From Hippophae tibetana (Eukaryota; Streptophyta; Magnoliopsida; Rosales; Elaeagnaceae): a stretch of DNA of 64,000 bases. Where the stretch lies: positions 85,482,449 through 85,546,448 of the forward strand of contig CM072810.1 in NCBI GenBank assembly GCA_037013495.1, in the 5' to 3' direction. Below the pieces are notes generated by a model, which was not told the origin of the DNA, did no database searches, and saw only the letters and a list, made by a program, of their open reading frames with translations. Positions 13,296-25,275 of the stretch are shown piece by piece. Numbering within the stretch: position 1 is the stretch's first letter; each line of letters opens with the position of its first letter. The position numbers were made by a program, and so were the translations under genes.

Positions 13296-14708
13296 TGTAA
13301 GGACTATGAGTGTTGGCTATTTTCGTGGATAAAATATTTATCTTTAAATTTTTTTAGACCTGCTATCAAGTTTATCAAGAAAAGCCAAACAAATGCTCGA
13401 GTTCCAAATAATTGTACTTCAAGTATATCTTTGATAACTATAACACATAGGATTATATTTATGCATTTAATAGCACATGCTTATAAATCTAAAATTATTT
13501 TAGTGTTAAAATATGGAATAAGATATGCTAAAATATTAGATAAGATATACTCAAAATTATAGCTATAATCTTTAGTATAAAAGATAGCATAAAATCTATT
13601 TTAAAAGATATTAGATAAGATATACTCTAAATTATACGTGAAATATTTAGCATAAAAGATAGCATAAAATCTATTTTAAAAGATATTAGATAAGATATAC
13701 TTTAAATTATAGGTAAAATCTTTAGCATAAAATCTATTTTAAAAGAACTCTTCTTTAAATAGGAGTCTTATTAATTAATGAGTATTACTAATCATATTTG
13801 TAATACAAAAGATATTTATCAATTACATAGGATTAATGGTTTTAATTTTTCTTATAAATAAAACTCATTGCTCATTGTTTCAATCAACCACACAAGAGCA
13901 TTATTCTAATTTTCTTAATTTCTCTCTCTTATTTTACAAATATAAGATCATAATTCTTTAGGCTTCTTTATTTAGTTAATCTATCAAATATTGGTGATTA
14001 TGTTTGATTGATTAATAAGCCTAATTATTTTATGATATTTTTGATAATATGTTCTTATGGTTTCTTCTTTATTTTTGTTCTTAAATTGTTAGATCAAATA
14101 AAAAAAATTGTGATATCATAATTATTTGATTTGATTATTAATCTTTAAAGAAGCTATTTTTATTGAACTTGTGCTTGATCTTTTTGCTCTAGGATTTTCT
14201 AGTTGATTTAATTTAAATGACATATGTTTTGAATCATCTAGTTAGGATTATTCATTATTAAATCTATTCTAGAACACACATGGACACTTGTGTTTTTGTG
14301 GTAACCATCTTGCAGTTAATTTGGGAACTTATTCGATTGGCTGGAAGCTTATTGGAATGTTGGTTTGGAAACCGCTCACGCTAACATTGAAAACTGTGAA
14401 AACAGAGTAGGGGCTCGTAAGTAAGGTACATTGAGGTAGTATCCTAGGGAGGGTAACATAAGACCGATTTTTTACTTGAACATTTATTTTTCATAGTGGA
14501 AAGTTAGTGGTCCGGTGGACCGGTGGTTTTCCTCTTAGGTCATGGTTGTGGGCTAGGTTGTTTCCACCTAAAAATATCGTGTGCTATTCTTTTATTTATG
14601 CACTTATTTTTACACACAATTGCATGTCTGGCCGCTTTGTTTAGGTTATTAAATTATAAATTAGTAAAAATTAAAAATAACCTATTCAACCTCTCTAGGT
14701 TAATTAGG
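13296..14708. mobile_element. 1.4 kb LTR-like repeat, copy 1 (class unresolved)
   Basis: Nearly the same sequence occurs at 37049-38488 and, truncated, at 35013-35380. Both long copies start with 'tgtaagga', then TGTTGG, and end with 'ctaggttaatta'. Both contain a promoter-like block near their middle ('cttataaataaaactcattg' at 13852-13871). This looks like an LTR or LTR-only element, possibly copia-type, but I found no target duplication, primer site or protein. Open frames inside both copies (for example 14523-14801) are in the same place but have no domain. It splits the pararetrovirus-like RT, where a few codons are absent, so a small target deletion accompanied the event. Confidence 0.6.
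13533..13745. repeat. 75 bp tandem repeat, about 2.8 copies
   Basis: Units start at 13533, 13608 and 13683 with 'atattagataagatatac' and each ends in 'agcataaaatctatttt'. The array lies inside copy 1 of the 1.4 kb repeat. The corresponding part of copy 2 (37370-37480) is less regular. Confidence 0.85.
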
Positions 14709-15825
14709 TCCATAGGGCATGACATTCCATTCATACAGGTCAAAAGGGACAATAAATGCCATTTTGTATCTATGTTTTGGTTCTATTTGAATTTTCCATA
14801 ATCCTGACTTCATATCAAATTTTAAGAATAATGATAAAGAAAGGAGTTTTTGGAAAATGTATTTTTTATTTGGAATAGGGTACCTAATTCATTTTAAGGC
14901 CTTATTAAGGGTTTTGTAGTTGATGATCAATCGAGGTGTTCCTATTTCAATATCAGCTTGTTTATTGACATAGAAAGCTGCACAACTCCACGACGATCTG
15001 GATTTTGAAATTAACTTTTTGGATAAGAGATCGTTAATCTCTTTCCAATAGAATTGTTCTAGGTCTACATTCATCTGAATTGGCTTAGCTTTGGTTGGAA
15101 TATATTTCTTAGGAAAATTGTTTCATATGGTAAGTCTACCATATGTTCTTTTCTATCCTAAAAGGTACTGGGTAAGTTAGAACAAACTTATGTCTCAAAA
15201 GAGTTTTGTATCTTGGAGATTTAGTGTTGTACCTCCATTTTTTGTAAGTCTCTTTCCACAGTGTGGAATTGGATTTGTTGTTTGAGGTAGAGAATGTACT
15301 TTTCTCTACCTTTGATAAGATTGGCAATCTTATTTTGGTAAATGGAATTGTCTCTAATGATTTTGAGATTTCTAGTTTTGGGTTCATCCAAGAAGATGAA
15401 ACTAAAGGTTTCACATTGATTTTTGGAGGAGATTTTGTCGTGTTTTACCACGTAAGGGGTGATAATGTTCATGAAGGATGTACCTAATATAATTGAATGG
15501 CTGATATTAGATACCATGACAAATGGAGTTTTGATTAATGTTGTGTTATTGAGAATATCAATTTTTATTTTGCTAGTAATATCCATCTTCAAACTATTGG
15601 CTGAATTTAGTTTCCCTTGTGATGAACTTGTTTTGGCACAGGTTTTAGGTTGATACAATTGATATCAGCACCTGTGTCAAAGAGTGCTACTACCTCAAAT
15701 TTTGAATTTTCTGGAAATACAAGGGTGATTATAATCCTATATTTCCTACTGGTAAGCTTTCGCATAAGTTAGAGCCTTTTCAATGTTTTAAAAATCTTGT
15801 TTGTTAAGGGTTGGTTCAAGATATT
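14709..15825 (-). pseudogene. Pararetrovirus-like aspartic protease and RT N-terminal half
   Basis: Reading leftwards on the minus strand, a retropepsin appears first: its active site DTGAD is at 15664-15678, followed by a GTSFMN block in the frame 15221-15658. Then comes the RT entrance: WSCAAFYVNK and PRLIINYKTLNKALK (14889-15074), KFDMKSG and a YEWNVMPYG block at about 14710-14810. This order and the motif style are those of Caulimoviridae-like polyproteins. Two or more frame changes and stops make it non-functional. It is cut on its left by the 1.4 kb repeat and on its right by the Athila element at 15826. The sequence upstream of the protease continues beyond that element at 29529. Confidence 0.75.
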
Positions 15826-17841
15826 TGATGAACGAAAACCGGCATCGCCGATCTTCGCAAATACTTTGGTTTTAATATTTATAAAACTCTCGCAAGTGCA
15901 CGAATCATTTCGAAGAAAATGATAAGTATACTCCCAAGGTCGATCTAAGGAAGGAATGTATGTGGTTTTTAATTTATTATTCAAACTTTTAAAAACGAAA
16001 TTAAATCCTAAACATCCTGTCACGATAGTTTGGTTTTTGTGTTCCTAATCTAATAACATAAAATAAACATATATACAGATTAATTAAATATAATCTAATA
16101 ACATAAAAATAAACATAGATACAAATTCAATAAATAATTATCTAAAAATAAACATATATACAGATTCAATAAATATTCATGCAAATTTTTATCATTTATA
16201 TTAGCGGAGTATTTATGGATATAATAACTAAATTAATTATGCTTGCTCACATTAACTAGGTTATTAAAGATATAAATTGATATTTTATTGATTCTCTCTT
16301 TTTTATATAAATACCACCTTTGGTGGGGTTAGATATTCTTTGTTAACTAAACAAATCAATTAACACCTATGGGTGGGGTTGATAACTAATATGCTTAATT
16401 AAATTAATTCCTTTTTCTAAGAGATTGTAAATGAACCATTTAAATGCCACCTTTGGTGGGGTTAGACAATTTAAACATTATTCAAGGTGTCCAAATTAAA
16501 CTTAAGAATTTAATTATCCGAGTACTAACTTTCAAGTTTTAAAACCACTATTGAAAACATGTTGTCAATACATTTTCACATAATAATTCTTATAAAAACT
16601 TTTGAAATAGAGTTTCACTCTAACTACCGGGCGATTGTACCAACAAATAAAAGAGCACTACTCTAAATTAGACTGGATAACTAAACCTTAAAATCTAATT
16701 TTCGGGTTTAAGTTTGTAATGAAAAATAATATATTTCTCTCTAACATTCTTAATATAAAATCTTGAATAAAAACAAAATCAATTCATTTTAGAGATTTTT
16801 ACCTATTTAATATTTCGCAAGCATAACAACGTCGTTATTACATCATTTTTACTAAACATCTAGCATAGTTAAATTTAACCACAGACAAGTTGAATATAAC
16901 ATGTAAGAATAAAGCATAAAAATAACTGTAAAGAAAATAAAATCCTTACAGAACTTTGACGCTATTCCCGTAGCTAGAAAACCTCCGAGCGGAATTTGCA
17001 CTTCCATATATTGAATCAAAAATCTAAATTATTACAAAAACATTACAAGTTCCTCCCAAAAAGAGAAGAACACTAAACCTAAGAGAATTGAACTAAAAAC
17101 TAAGAGAAAAACTAAGAAAAGCTTAGAAACTTAGAAAGAAACTAAGAGAAACTAAAAACTAAGAAATGAGAGAAAGAAAGAAGAGAGAAGTGAGTTTTGA
17201 AGGTGTGATTTGAAGTGAAGGGAAGGGGGGTATTTATAGGTGAGGATGGAGAGAAAAAATGAGTAAAAAAAATGTTAAAAAAATATTAAAAAATGTAAAA
17301 ACGCGTATTGGAATTGCTGATGTCATCAATGACGTCAGCATGACGTCACAGGGGCGGCTGCACGTGAAAAATGGGGCGAAAACGCATTGGGCGCGCGGAG
17401 GGGGGCTGCTGGGGCGCTGCGCGCGCGCTGGGGCTGTCGCTGCGCGCAGCTCGGCGCGCGTGAACAGTGCCAGCGCGCGCGGGCGCGCGTGGAATGGGGC
17501 GCTGGGGCGCTGGGCTGCGCGCACGGCTGGGCTGCGGCGCGCAATTTCCGTCTTTTTGACATTTTTGACCTTTTCGACCCATTTCGTCCGATTTTTCCAT
17601 GTTTGTTGACCTTTTCTCACTTATTTGTTGATATATTTGTGATGTATTGCTTCAAATATTCCTCTTTGAGTCTTTACATTGCGTTTTTAAGCCAAAATAC
17701 CTGAAAAACAATAAAAATACCCGTGATTCCGAAAAAGACAAATTTATATAAATATATGATAAAACATATAAATATATGTATTTTTAATCAATTAAGGTAC
17801 ATAAAATCATGGTTATTTTAGTGCTTTTTGAGCACTCATCA
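15826..17841 (-). repeat. 3' LTR of the Athila-lineage element
   Basis: 2016 bp, with plus-strand ends TGATGAACG and GCACTCATCA. It is almost identical to 27452-29523 except for 56 bp less in the GC-rich block (about 17385-17545). The 5 bp to its left is ATATT. Confidence 0.95.
17231..17348 (-). promoter_or_regulatory. LTR promoter copy: TATA box and triple TGACGTCA cluster (3' LTR)
   Basis: On the minus strand a TATAAATA box (17231-17238) is preceded, about 80-110 bases upstream, by three TGACGTCA-like palindromes: TGATGTCA at 17318-17325, and TGACGTCA at 17330-17337 and 17341-17348. Such repeats resemble as-1/CRE-type sites bound by TGA-class bZIP factors. This copy is in the 3' LTR, so it would drive outward transcription into flanking DNA. 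Confidence 0.6.
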
Positions 17842-17853
17842 CAACCCCCAACC
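17842..17853 (-). other. Polypurine tract
   Basis: GGTTGGGGGTTG on the minus strand, immediately before the TGATGAGTGC start of the 3' LTR. This is the expected place for the plus-strand DNA primer. Confidence 0.85.
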
Positions 17854-19697
17854 AGCTTCTTGCTAGTCTCTTAGCAAGAAAAGCGATAAAAGCTAAAAAT
17901 TAAACTATCCTAAATCACTTTCGTGGATTGAAACGGTTGCATTTAGCCTATGCAACAAGCCGTTAAACCCCTAGGTTGCCCTAGTGGACGAGTTTGAGTC
18001 TCGTGAGGGTTTTCAGTAATGATACCCACAAACATTGAACTAAATGTAAAGATAAAAACAATCAAATCAAAAATTAAAATTACAACACAATCAAAAATTT
18101 AATTTAAGAATAAAAGAACACAACATATCACAAAAATATCTCATACTTTTTTAATCTCCTTTAAGATCATAATTAAAATCTCAAGCATAAGTTATTTTAA
18201 TCTCTTTAAACAATCATGATTTTATTACAATAATTAGTCGAAAATCATTTTCATATTTCATTTCAAAAATGTATCAATTTAATTTTTACCCAATTTCAGT
18301 GTCATGAATCAGTATTCGCTTCGACTCTATTCCTCACAAGTCAATACTCTCAAAGCACTGAATCCTATGGGTTCAAACACTCATACTAATTTATATGCGA
18401 AAGAGTTGATGTATAGAAATGAACTAATATGTTCGCATATGTATAAAGAATAAAGGCTCAAAGTGTTATTTTAACATTGATCTCATGAAAGGAATCGAAT
18501 GTATAAATTATAAAGATATCATATACAAAAATTATTTTTATGCATAAATCAAACTCATTAAGAAAGAATTTCAAGATATATGCTTTTACAAATGAAGAAA
18601 TTGCAATGACTTTTTAGGGAATTACTTCCTATATCTTTCTTTTGTAATTAGCCTTTACTCACAACTTTGTAGGCAATGTGGGTCATAGTATGTAGATGAT
18701 ACTATTTTTTATCTCTCTATTTTTTTTTTTTTTTTGTAGATATTTTTCAATATATGTATTTTTTAGAGAGTCAACCCATGTACAGATTGTACATTTTTTT
18801 TTTTTTGGATTTTGGTGAGTGGTTAATTTTGTGTCTTTTCTGTTTGATCTTGGTTTAGGTAACCCCAGATATGTCTTTTTGTTTTTGTAGCAGTCATGCA
18901 TGAATGAGATATAAGCATATACTATCAATTTCTACTCAAATCGTTTAATCTAAACAAAAAATAATAATCAAAAATATATGATACTCTATTAAGATGAAAA
19001 AAATTCATACATTCAATGCTAATACCTATAGAGATCATCTAAACTTTTTGAATAAATAAGAAATGTGTTTGGAGTAGAAAAAATATATATTTTACTCTGA
19101 ATAAAAGAAATTAGGCTCAAATTATATCTCACAAGGGTAGTCTCCACTAAAACAAAATTCATAAATACCGATTTTGGGTTTAATCTAATTTCCACATTTT
19201 ATCAAGAAATACTAGTTATGACAAAAACTAACTAATTATCAAAAATAATTACACAATATTTCATGATATGTTTTCAAAAATTAATCTAACAGTACCAAAG
19301 ACTTAACTATTTACTTAAATTTGATTTAAAGAAATGATAAATTTTTGTGAGAATTTTTTTATTTTTTTATTTTTATATATATAGCATGGTAACTTTTCAC
19401 CACCCCCAACCTAGAACTTACATTGTCCTCAATGTAACATCTGCAAATTAAAGATAAAGAGAAAAGAGGAGAAAGATTACCTATTTCTTGAGAATGTGTA
19501 AGTAGTAATGAAGAAATGCAGGTGCATCCATCATATTCATCATTAAAGTGTATACAGACAGATCGCTGTGAACTTCTAACATCTCAACAAATATTTTAGT
19601 TTTAACAAATTTACAAATTATTCACATACAAGTAAACTAAAATAAACAATAAAATTAAGTAAATAAAACAAATAACAATAAAAAAATTACCTAACAT
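17854..19697 (-). other. Long non-coding 3' region of the Athila-lineage element
   Basis: 1.84 kb between the stem-loops after pol and the polypurine tract. The longest frame is 81 codons (18683-18928), low-complexity and without a signature. Many Athila elements have an env-like ORF here. I see no transmembrane-containing ORF, so it has been lost or was never present. Poly-T tracts lie near 18720 and 18797. Confidence 0.6.
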
Positions 19698-19746
19698 GAT
19701 GGGTTGCCTCCCATCCAGCGCTTAGTTTAACGTCTTAGCAAGACGT
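19698..19746 (-). other. Two stem-loops just after pol
   Basis: Two adjacent perfect inverted repeats: ACGTCTT/AAGACGT with a 3-base loop (19730-19746) and GATGGG/CCCATC around 'aggcaa' (19698-19715). They start 13 bases past the pol stop region. A related pair follows gag copy 1 at 25160-25209. Confidence 0.75.
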
Positions 19747-19758
19747 ATCTTTTTGGTG

Positions 19759-20100
19759 CTAAGGGTTACTCAGCCAAATGCAATCCATTTCAGCAATGTT
19801 GTTTGGTTCTTCCACATAAGGCTTGACACGATGGCCATTAACTTTGAACGTTTTTTGTGTCTTGGAGTCCAATAGTTCTACCACTCCATGTTCAGATACC
19901 TGAACTATTTTGAATGGTCCATCCCATCTTGATCTTAGCTTTCCTGGAAACAATCTCAAACGAGAGTTAAATAAAAGAACTTTCATTCCAGGGTGAAAAG
20001 TTTTAGGAACTAGCCTTTTGTCATGATAGCGCTTAGTACGCTCCTTGTATAATTTGGCATTCTCATAGGCTTCATTCCTAATTTCTTCCAACTCATGAAG
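19759..20100 (-). CDS. Integrase C-terminal part (GPY/F module), downstream of an in-frame TAG
   Basis: This continues the reading frame of the gag-pol ORF after a single TAG at 20101-20103. Without that stop it would be the last 113 codons of the polyprotein. It contains [14 protein letters not shown], then the GPFKIVQVS block of the GPY/F module, which helps integrase multimerise and contact DNA. It ends in a normal stop at 19759. A possible internal start is not convincing. Either the TAG inactivates the copy, or readthrough would be needed to make full-length integrase. The frame is otherwise clean, so the stop is probably a recent C-to-T change. Confidence 0.8.
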   Translation of the reverse strand, partial: LHELEEIRNEAYENAKLYKERTKRYHDKRLVPKTFHPGMKVLLFNSRLRLFPGKLRSRWDGPFKIVQVSEHGVVELLDSKTQKTFKVNGHRVKPYVEEPNNIAEMDCIWLSNP

Positions 20101-23100
20101 CTAGAGTACTCGTTTTTCACCTGCTTTATCTAAATCCATGTTTAGCTCTTTAATTGCCCAATAAGCCTTGTGTTCAAGTTCAACTGGAAGGTGGCACGCT
20201 TTCCCAAAGATTAACCGGTAAGGGCTCATCCCAATAGGTGTTTTGTAAGCGGTGCGGTATGCCCATAAGGCATCATTTAACTTAAATGCCCAATCCTTCC
20301 TTGAAGGACGCACAGTGCGTTCCAGTATTCCCTTAATTTGCCTATTACTTACTTCCACTAAACCGGAAGTTTGAGGATGATATGGAGTAGCTACCTTATG
20401 TGTGATGTTGTACTTGTTTAGTACTCCATCAAATAGTTTGTTACAAAAATGGCTACCTCCATCACTTATTATAGCTCTAGGCGTTCCGAACCTACTGAAT
20501 ATGAAATCTTTCAAGAATTTCACAACGACATTAGCATCATTGGTTTTGGTGGGTATAGCTTCTACCCACTTGGACACATAATCCACAGCAACCAAAATGT
20601 ATTGAAAACCATTAGATGGGGGAAAAGGACCCATAAAGTCAATCCCCCATACGTCAAAGAGTTCAACAACTAAATTAGATGTCAAAGGCATTTCATCTCT
20701 TTTGCTTATGTTTCCTGTTCTTTGACATCTATCACATTGTGCACAAAACATATGAGCATCTTTAAAAAGAGTGGGCCAAAAGAATCCAGACTGTAATATC
20801 TTACGGGCTGTCTTTTCACCTCCAAAATGACCCCCACAATGAAGTTCATGACAAAAAGTCAGAATGCTCTTATGTTCTTCTTCAGGTACACATCTCCGGA
20901 TGACTTGATCTTGACCAATCTTGTATAAATAAGGGTCATCCCAGAAATAGTCCTTAATAGTTTTAAAAAACCTTTTCTTGTCCTGATATGAAGTGTTAGG
21001 TCGCAAAACACCAGTGACAAGATAGTTTACAATATCAGCGTACCATGGGTTCGGACCTATGAAAAATAACTGTTCATCAGGAAAGGTTTCAACTATATCG
21101 TCATTACTCTCACCTTTAAGAGAATTAAAGTCAGAAATCAACCTAGACAAATGGTCAGCTACTAAGTTTTCACTGCCTTTCTTATCCTTGATTTCTAGGT
21201 CAAATTCTTGTAAGAGTAAGACCCACCTGATTAATCTTGGCTTGGCATTTGGTTTACTCAATAGGTATCTTAAAGCAGCATGATCAGAATGCACAATCAC
21301 TTTAGATCCTACTAAATAAGACCGAAATTTGTCTAAAGAGAATACTATAGCCAAGAATTCCTTTTCAGTGGTGGTGTAATTCATCTGGGCATCATTGAGT
21401 GTTTTGCTAGCATAGTAGATGACATGTAAACGCTTATCCACTCTTTGTCCCAGGACTGCTCCTATTGCATAATCAGAAGCGTCACACATTATTTCAAAGG
21501 GTAAAGACCAGTTTGGTGCCATTATAACAGGGGTAGATGTGAGTTTATCTTTCAAGGTATTAAAGGAAGTAAGGCAGTCATTGTTGAAATCAAAATCAGC
21601 ATCTTTGGATAGCAAGTTGCATAATGGACGACTTATTTTAGAGAAATCTTTAATAAATCGTCTGTAGAATCCTGCATGTCCCAAGAAGCTTCTTATCCCC
21701 TTCACAGATGTAGGGGGAGGTAGTTTGGATATCAATTCAACTTTTGCCTTATCAACTTCAATACCCTTGTTTGAAATTATATGTCCTAAAACTATCCCTT
21801 GTTGAACCATAAAATGACTTTTCTCCCAACTAAGGGTTAGATTGCATTCAATGCATCTTTCTAAAACCAAAGTCAATTTATGTAAGCAATCATCAAATGA
21901 GTTCCCAAAGACAGAGAAATCGTCCATGAAAATCTCAATGAATTTCTCCACCATGTCCGAGAAAATGGATATCATGCATCTCTGGAACGTGGCAGGGGCA
22001 TTGCATAACCCAAATGGCATTCTGCGAAAAGAAAATGTCCCAAAAGGACATGTAAATGTGGTCTTTTCCTGATCTTCTGGTGCTATGGGTACTTGATAAT
22101 ATCCAGACAGTCCATCCAAAAAACAGTAAAATTCGTGCCCAGCTAATCTTTCCAACATTTGATCAATGAATGGAAGAGGAAAGTGATCCTTTTTCGTATA
22201 TAAATTTAGTTTCCTAAAATCTATACACATTCTCCATCCAGTGATTATTCTAGTGGGCACTAATTCACTTTTGTCATTTTTAATAACTGTTATCCCAGAT
22301 TTCTTTGGTACCACATGCACTGGACTAACCCACTTACTATCCGCAATAGGATAGATAATCCCTTCTTCTAATAATTTAAGAATTTCCTTCTTAACTACCT
22401 CTTGCATGTTTGGGTTTAGTCTTCTTTGGGCCTCTCGTACAGGTTTAGCACCGTCCTCCAAGTTGATCTTGTGCATACACATTGTTGGACTAATGCCTCT
22501 TATATCCCCTATACTCCAACCTATAGATTTCTTAAACTGTTTAAGCACTTTGATGAGTTCCTTTTCTTGTGGTTTGGTCAAGGTTGAAGAAATTATCACT
22601 GGATAAGTTTCTCCCTCTCCCAAAAACACATATTTTAAGTGCTCAGGTAAGACTTTGAGTTCAAGTTCAGGTGGATTGGCCTCTTTACTAGATGAAGAAC
22701 TGGGTAGATTTAAAAGTGTACTAGATTTTGTCATCACTTCATCATTGTCTAGTTGTTTAAGGTACCCATTAATTTCCTCATCTAAATCTTCTTCAACCTT
22801 TTCAAGTGTAAGAACGGTTTCAAGCTTGTCTTCTATTCTGGTTTGTAAAAAGGTGCTTTGGACAAGATTATCCAAAGGATCAACATCGAATATTTCATCG
22901 ATGGCAGAAATAGAAGGGAAAGGTGAAGAATCAAAAACTTTAAAATGAACAGTCTCTCCTAAGACTGTCATTGTCAAATTTCCATCTTGGACATCAATAA
23001 TAGTTTTAGTAGTTGCCATAAATGGTCTACCAAGCAATATTGTGTGCTCTCTGTCCAATGCTGGATTTTCTTGCATATCCAGAACCACAAAGTCAACAGG

Positions 23101-24930
23101 TATTATCAGTTTGTCTACCTGTACCAAAACATCCTCAACTATTCCCTCTGGATATTTAAGAGATCTATCTGCAAGTTGAAGAGACATAGTTGTGGGTTTT
23201 AAATCCCCTAGATTGAGTTGTAAGAATATAGAGTAGGGCATCAAATTTATACTAGCACCTAAATCAAGCATTGCTTTAGCAACCTTCCTATCCCCCATAG
23301 TTATGTTTATAATAAAACTTCCAGGGTCTTTCAACTTAGGGGGTAGTTTGTGCTGAAGTACAGCGCTAGAAATTTCTGATACTACTACTCGTTCATTCAG
23401 TTCATACCTCATTTTCTTAGTGTTCAACTCTTTGAAAAATTTGGCATAAGAGGGCACATTCATGATCACTTCTAATAATGGTAAATTGATATTTACTTTA
23501 GAGAGCATATTAAAAAGATCATTGAATTGCTTATCTTGTTTGGATTCTTTTAACCGGTGGGGAAAAGGTACTTGTATCTGGTGTGGTTCTGTTGTCTTTT
23601 GAATTTTGGGGGTGTCAGATGACCCCCCAATGAGTTTTTCAGAAGGCTTGTTAAGTTTAACACTTGTTTCTCCTTTTTGCGAGATTAGAGTATCGCCTTC
23701 TTTGTTACCTGAACTACAAGGTAGATTGTTAGAGATTTCAGGTAAACTGGTATTGACTACCTTACCACTTCGAAGGGTTCTAACATCCTTTGCTTGTTCT
23801 GGTTGACTGGGCAACTTTCCTGGTTCTTTCTTTTGCATTTGTTCAGCCAGTTGCCCAACTTTAGATTCAATCCTTTTAACCGAAGCCTCCATGGTGTTCA
23901 ACCTTTGATTAGTCATCAATTGGTTGTCACGACTAACTTGAATAAAAGCATTCAAGCTATCTTCTAAGGTTGGTTTAAAAGATTGGCTTGGTGGGTAAGG
24001 GTGGTTGTTATCCGACCTTAGTGTTGGATATTGGGTGTAGGCTGGGTGATTATAGGTGTTTGGATGATACCTTTGAAAAGATTGGACTTCCTCTATGGCA
24101 TCGACACTAGAATCACAAGTATTTGAACAATTATGAGTACCATGCCCAATTGAACAACACACTTCACATACCTCTGGATTTGAAATTTGGTGGGAAGTGA
24201 GGAATTTCACTTGTTTAGTCAATTCAGCAAGTTGCAAGGTTATCTCATTATCAGAGCCGACTTCATTGACCTTTGCTTTCCTTCTACCACCTCTTTGTTG
24301 GGAATTAGAACCCAACAGCTCATAAAGATTATAGGTTTCCTCTGCGGTCTTTTCTCCTACAGCACCTCCAGCAGCATTATCAACCATGTATTGACTCTGT
24401 AGTGTCAATCCATCATAAAAGAATTGGTTTTGTAGCTGTAAGGGAAAGCTATGATTTTGACATTGAATGAAAAGGAGTTTGAATCGTTCCCAAGCTTCAT
24501 GAAAGGGCTCTTCATTCATTTGAGAAAATGTTGCTATCTTTGTTCTTAGATCAACAGTCTTTTGATGGGAATAGAACCTACCCATAAAAATTTCATAGAC
24601 TGCCTCCCAAGTTTTAAGAGAACCTGACTGTAGAGTAATGAACCATGACCAAGCTTTATCTTTGAGAGTGTAAGGAAAACACCTCATCCTAAGTTGATCT
24701 TCATTAATTGCATGTAGTGGAAAGGTTTGGACAATAGCATAGAATTCTCGAATGAAATGCAAAGGGTCTTCATTAGGGATACCGTAAAAGGAAGGCAACA
24801 AAGAATAATGAATCTTTTTCAATTCATAATTCCTTGCAGCCTCTTGTAATTGGATACCGGAAGTTACATTGCCAATGATTGGCATTGTATATTCTTTCAT
24901 CTTTTTCCGCCTATCTTCAGCATCTCCCAT
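20101..24930 (-). CDS. Gag (copy 2)-Pol polyprotein of the Athila-lineage element
   Basis: 1609 codons in one open frame. The Gag domain covers about residues 15-240 ([33 protein letters not shown]). A CCHC zinc knuckle starts at Cys255 (C-x2-C-x4-H-x4-C). Next are an Asn/Pro-rich spacer, a retropepsin with DLGAS (Asp556) and LLGRPF, a reverse transcriptase with YYQVPIA and the catalytic FMDD at 1001-1004, and RNase H opening at CDASD (Asp1150). The integrase has its zinc-binding HH/CC region at about 1361-1405 and catalytic Asp1431, Asp1490 and Glu1526 (D-x58-D-x35-E). All catalytic residues named are present. The products would copy the element RNA in cytoplasmic particles and integrate it. 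The frame ends at a TAG before the GPY/F module. It begins at an ATG that follows gag copy 1 and its stem-loops by about 230 bases, so initiation on a downstream ORF or a spliced RNA is implied. Confidence 0.93.
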   Translation of the reverse strand: MGDAEDRRKKMKEYTMPIIGNVTSGIQLQEAARNYELKKIHYSLLPSFYGIPNEDPLHFIREFYAIVQTFPLHAINEDQLRMRCFPYTLKDKAWSWFITLQSGSLKTWEAVYEIFMGRFYSHQKTVDLRTKIATFSQMNEEPFHEAWERFKLLFIQCQNHSFPLQLQNQFFYDGLTLQSQYMVDNAAGGAVGEKTAEETYNLYELLGSNSQQRGGRRKAKVNEVGSDNEITLQLAELTKQVKFLTSHQISNPEVCEVCCSIGHGTHNCSNTCDSSVDAIEEVQSFQRYHPNTYNHPAYTQYPTLRSDNNHPYPPSQSFKPTLEDSLNAFIQVSRDNQLMTNQRLNTMEASVKRIESKVGQLAEQMQKKEPGKLPSQPEQAKDVRTLRSGKVVNTSLPEISNNLPCSSGNKEGDTLISQKGETSVKLNKPSEKLIGGSSDTPKIQKTTEPHQIQVPFPHRLKESKQDKQFNDLFNMLSKVNINLPLLEVIMNVPSYAKFFKELNTKKMRYELNERVVVSEISSAVLQHKLPPKLKDPGSFIINITMGDRKVAKAMLDLGASINLMPYSIFLQLNLGDLKPTTMSLQLADRSLKYPEGIVEDVLVQVDKLIIPVDFVVLDMQENPALDREHTILLGRPFMATTKTIIDVQDGNLTMTVLGETVHFKVFDSSPFPSISAIDEIFDVDPLDNLVQSTFLQTRIEDKLETVLTLEKVEEDLDEEINGYLKQLDNDEVMTKSSTLLNLPSSSSSKEANPPELELKVLPEHLKYVFLGEGETYPVIISSTLTKPQEKELIKVLKQFKKSIGWSIGDIRGISPTMCMHKINLEDGAKPVREAQRRLNPNMQEVVKKEILKLLEEGIIYPIADSKWVSPVHVVPKKSGITVIKNDKSELVPTRIITGWRMCIDFRKLNLYTKKDHFPLPFIDQMLERLAGHEFYCFLDGLSGYYQVPIAPEDQEKTTFTCPFGTFSFRRMPFGLCNAPATFQRCMISIFSDMVEKFIEIFMDDFSVFGNSFDDCLHKLTLVLERCIECNLTLSWEKSHFMVQQGIVLGHIISNKGIEVDKAKVELISKLPPPTSVKGIRSFLGHAGFYRRFIKDFSKISRPLCNLLSKDADFDFNNDCLTSFNTLKDKLTSTPVIMAPNWSLPFEIMCDASDYAIGAVLGQRVDKRLHVIYYASKTLNDAQMNYTTTEKEFLAIVFSLDKFRSYLVGSKVIVHSDHAALRYLLSKPNAKPRLIRWVLLLQEFDLEIKDKKGSENLVADHLSRLISDFNSLKGESNDDIVETFPDEQLFFIGPNPWYADIVNYLVTGVLRPNTSYQDKKRFFKTIKDYFWDDPYLYKIGQDQVIRRCVPEEEHKSILTFCHELHCGGHFGGEKTARKILQSGFFWPTLFKDAHMFCAQCDRCQRTGNISKRDEMPLTSNLVVELFDVWGIDFMGPFPPSNGFQYILVAVDYVSKWVEAIPTKTNDANVVVKFLKDFIFSRFGTPRAIISDGGSHFCNKLFDGVLNKYNITHKVATPYHPQTSGLVEVSNRQIKGILERTVRPSRKDWAFKLNDALWAYRTAYKTPIGMSPYRLIFGKACHLPVELEHKAYWAIKELNMDLDKAGEKRVL

Positions 24931-25159
24931 GGTTGTTTGTAGTTGAAAATGATCCTCCTCCTATTGTGTATCAACAATTTGCTCTTAGTAGATATCTCTA
25001 AGAAATATTTATAACTTGATAAAACATAAAAGCAAAAAGTGCAAGGAACCTAATTTTTTTTTTTTAAATTTAAGCGAATGGACAGAATTTTGAAACAAAC
25101 GAATTTTATTTCATCTGAATTTTTATTACACGCAAACTAAAACAAAGGAAAATACAATA

Positions 25160-25209
25160 ATGGGTGACCTCCCATACAGGACTAAAATTTATCGTCTTCT
25201 AGTAAGACG
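25160..25209 (-). other. Two stem-loops just after gag copy 1
   Basis: Inverted repeats CGTCTT/AAGACG (25193-25209) and ATGGG/CCCAT around 'aggtca' (25160-25175). They have the same order, spacing and general sequence as the pair after pol at 19698-19746, and lie about 65 bases past the gag stop. Confidence 0.75.
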
Positions 25210-25275
25210 TTGCTTGGAGATTGCAGAATGAAAAACTCAATGTCTCCTATTCATTGAATTCATTTAAGTTTCAAA

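Noticed and set aside
14523-14801. 92-codon frame, with a similar one at 38303-38638
   Set aside because: Both occur at the same place in two copies of the 1.4 kb repeat, but the frames diverge at their ends and include host flank; hydrophobic low-complexity sequence, no domain.
17234-17704. Several overlapping Ala/Arg-rich open frames of 75-128 codons on both strands
   Set aside because: They arise from the GC-rich block of the LTR, which lacks stops in many frames. The same frames recur at 28860-29386 with indels that shift them, and none has a domain.
20449-24402. Plus-strand open frames of 66-97 codons opposite pol
   Set aside because: Antisense shadows of the intact minus-strand polyprotein.
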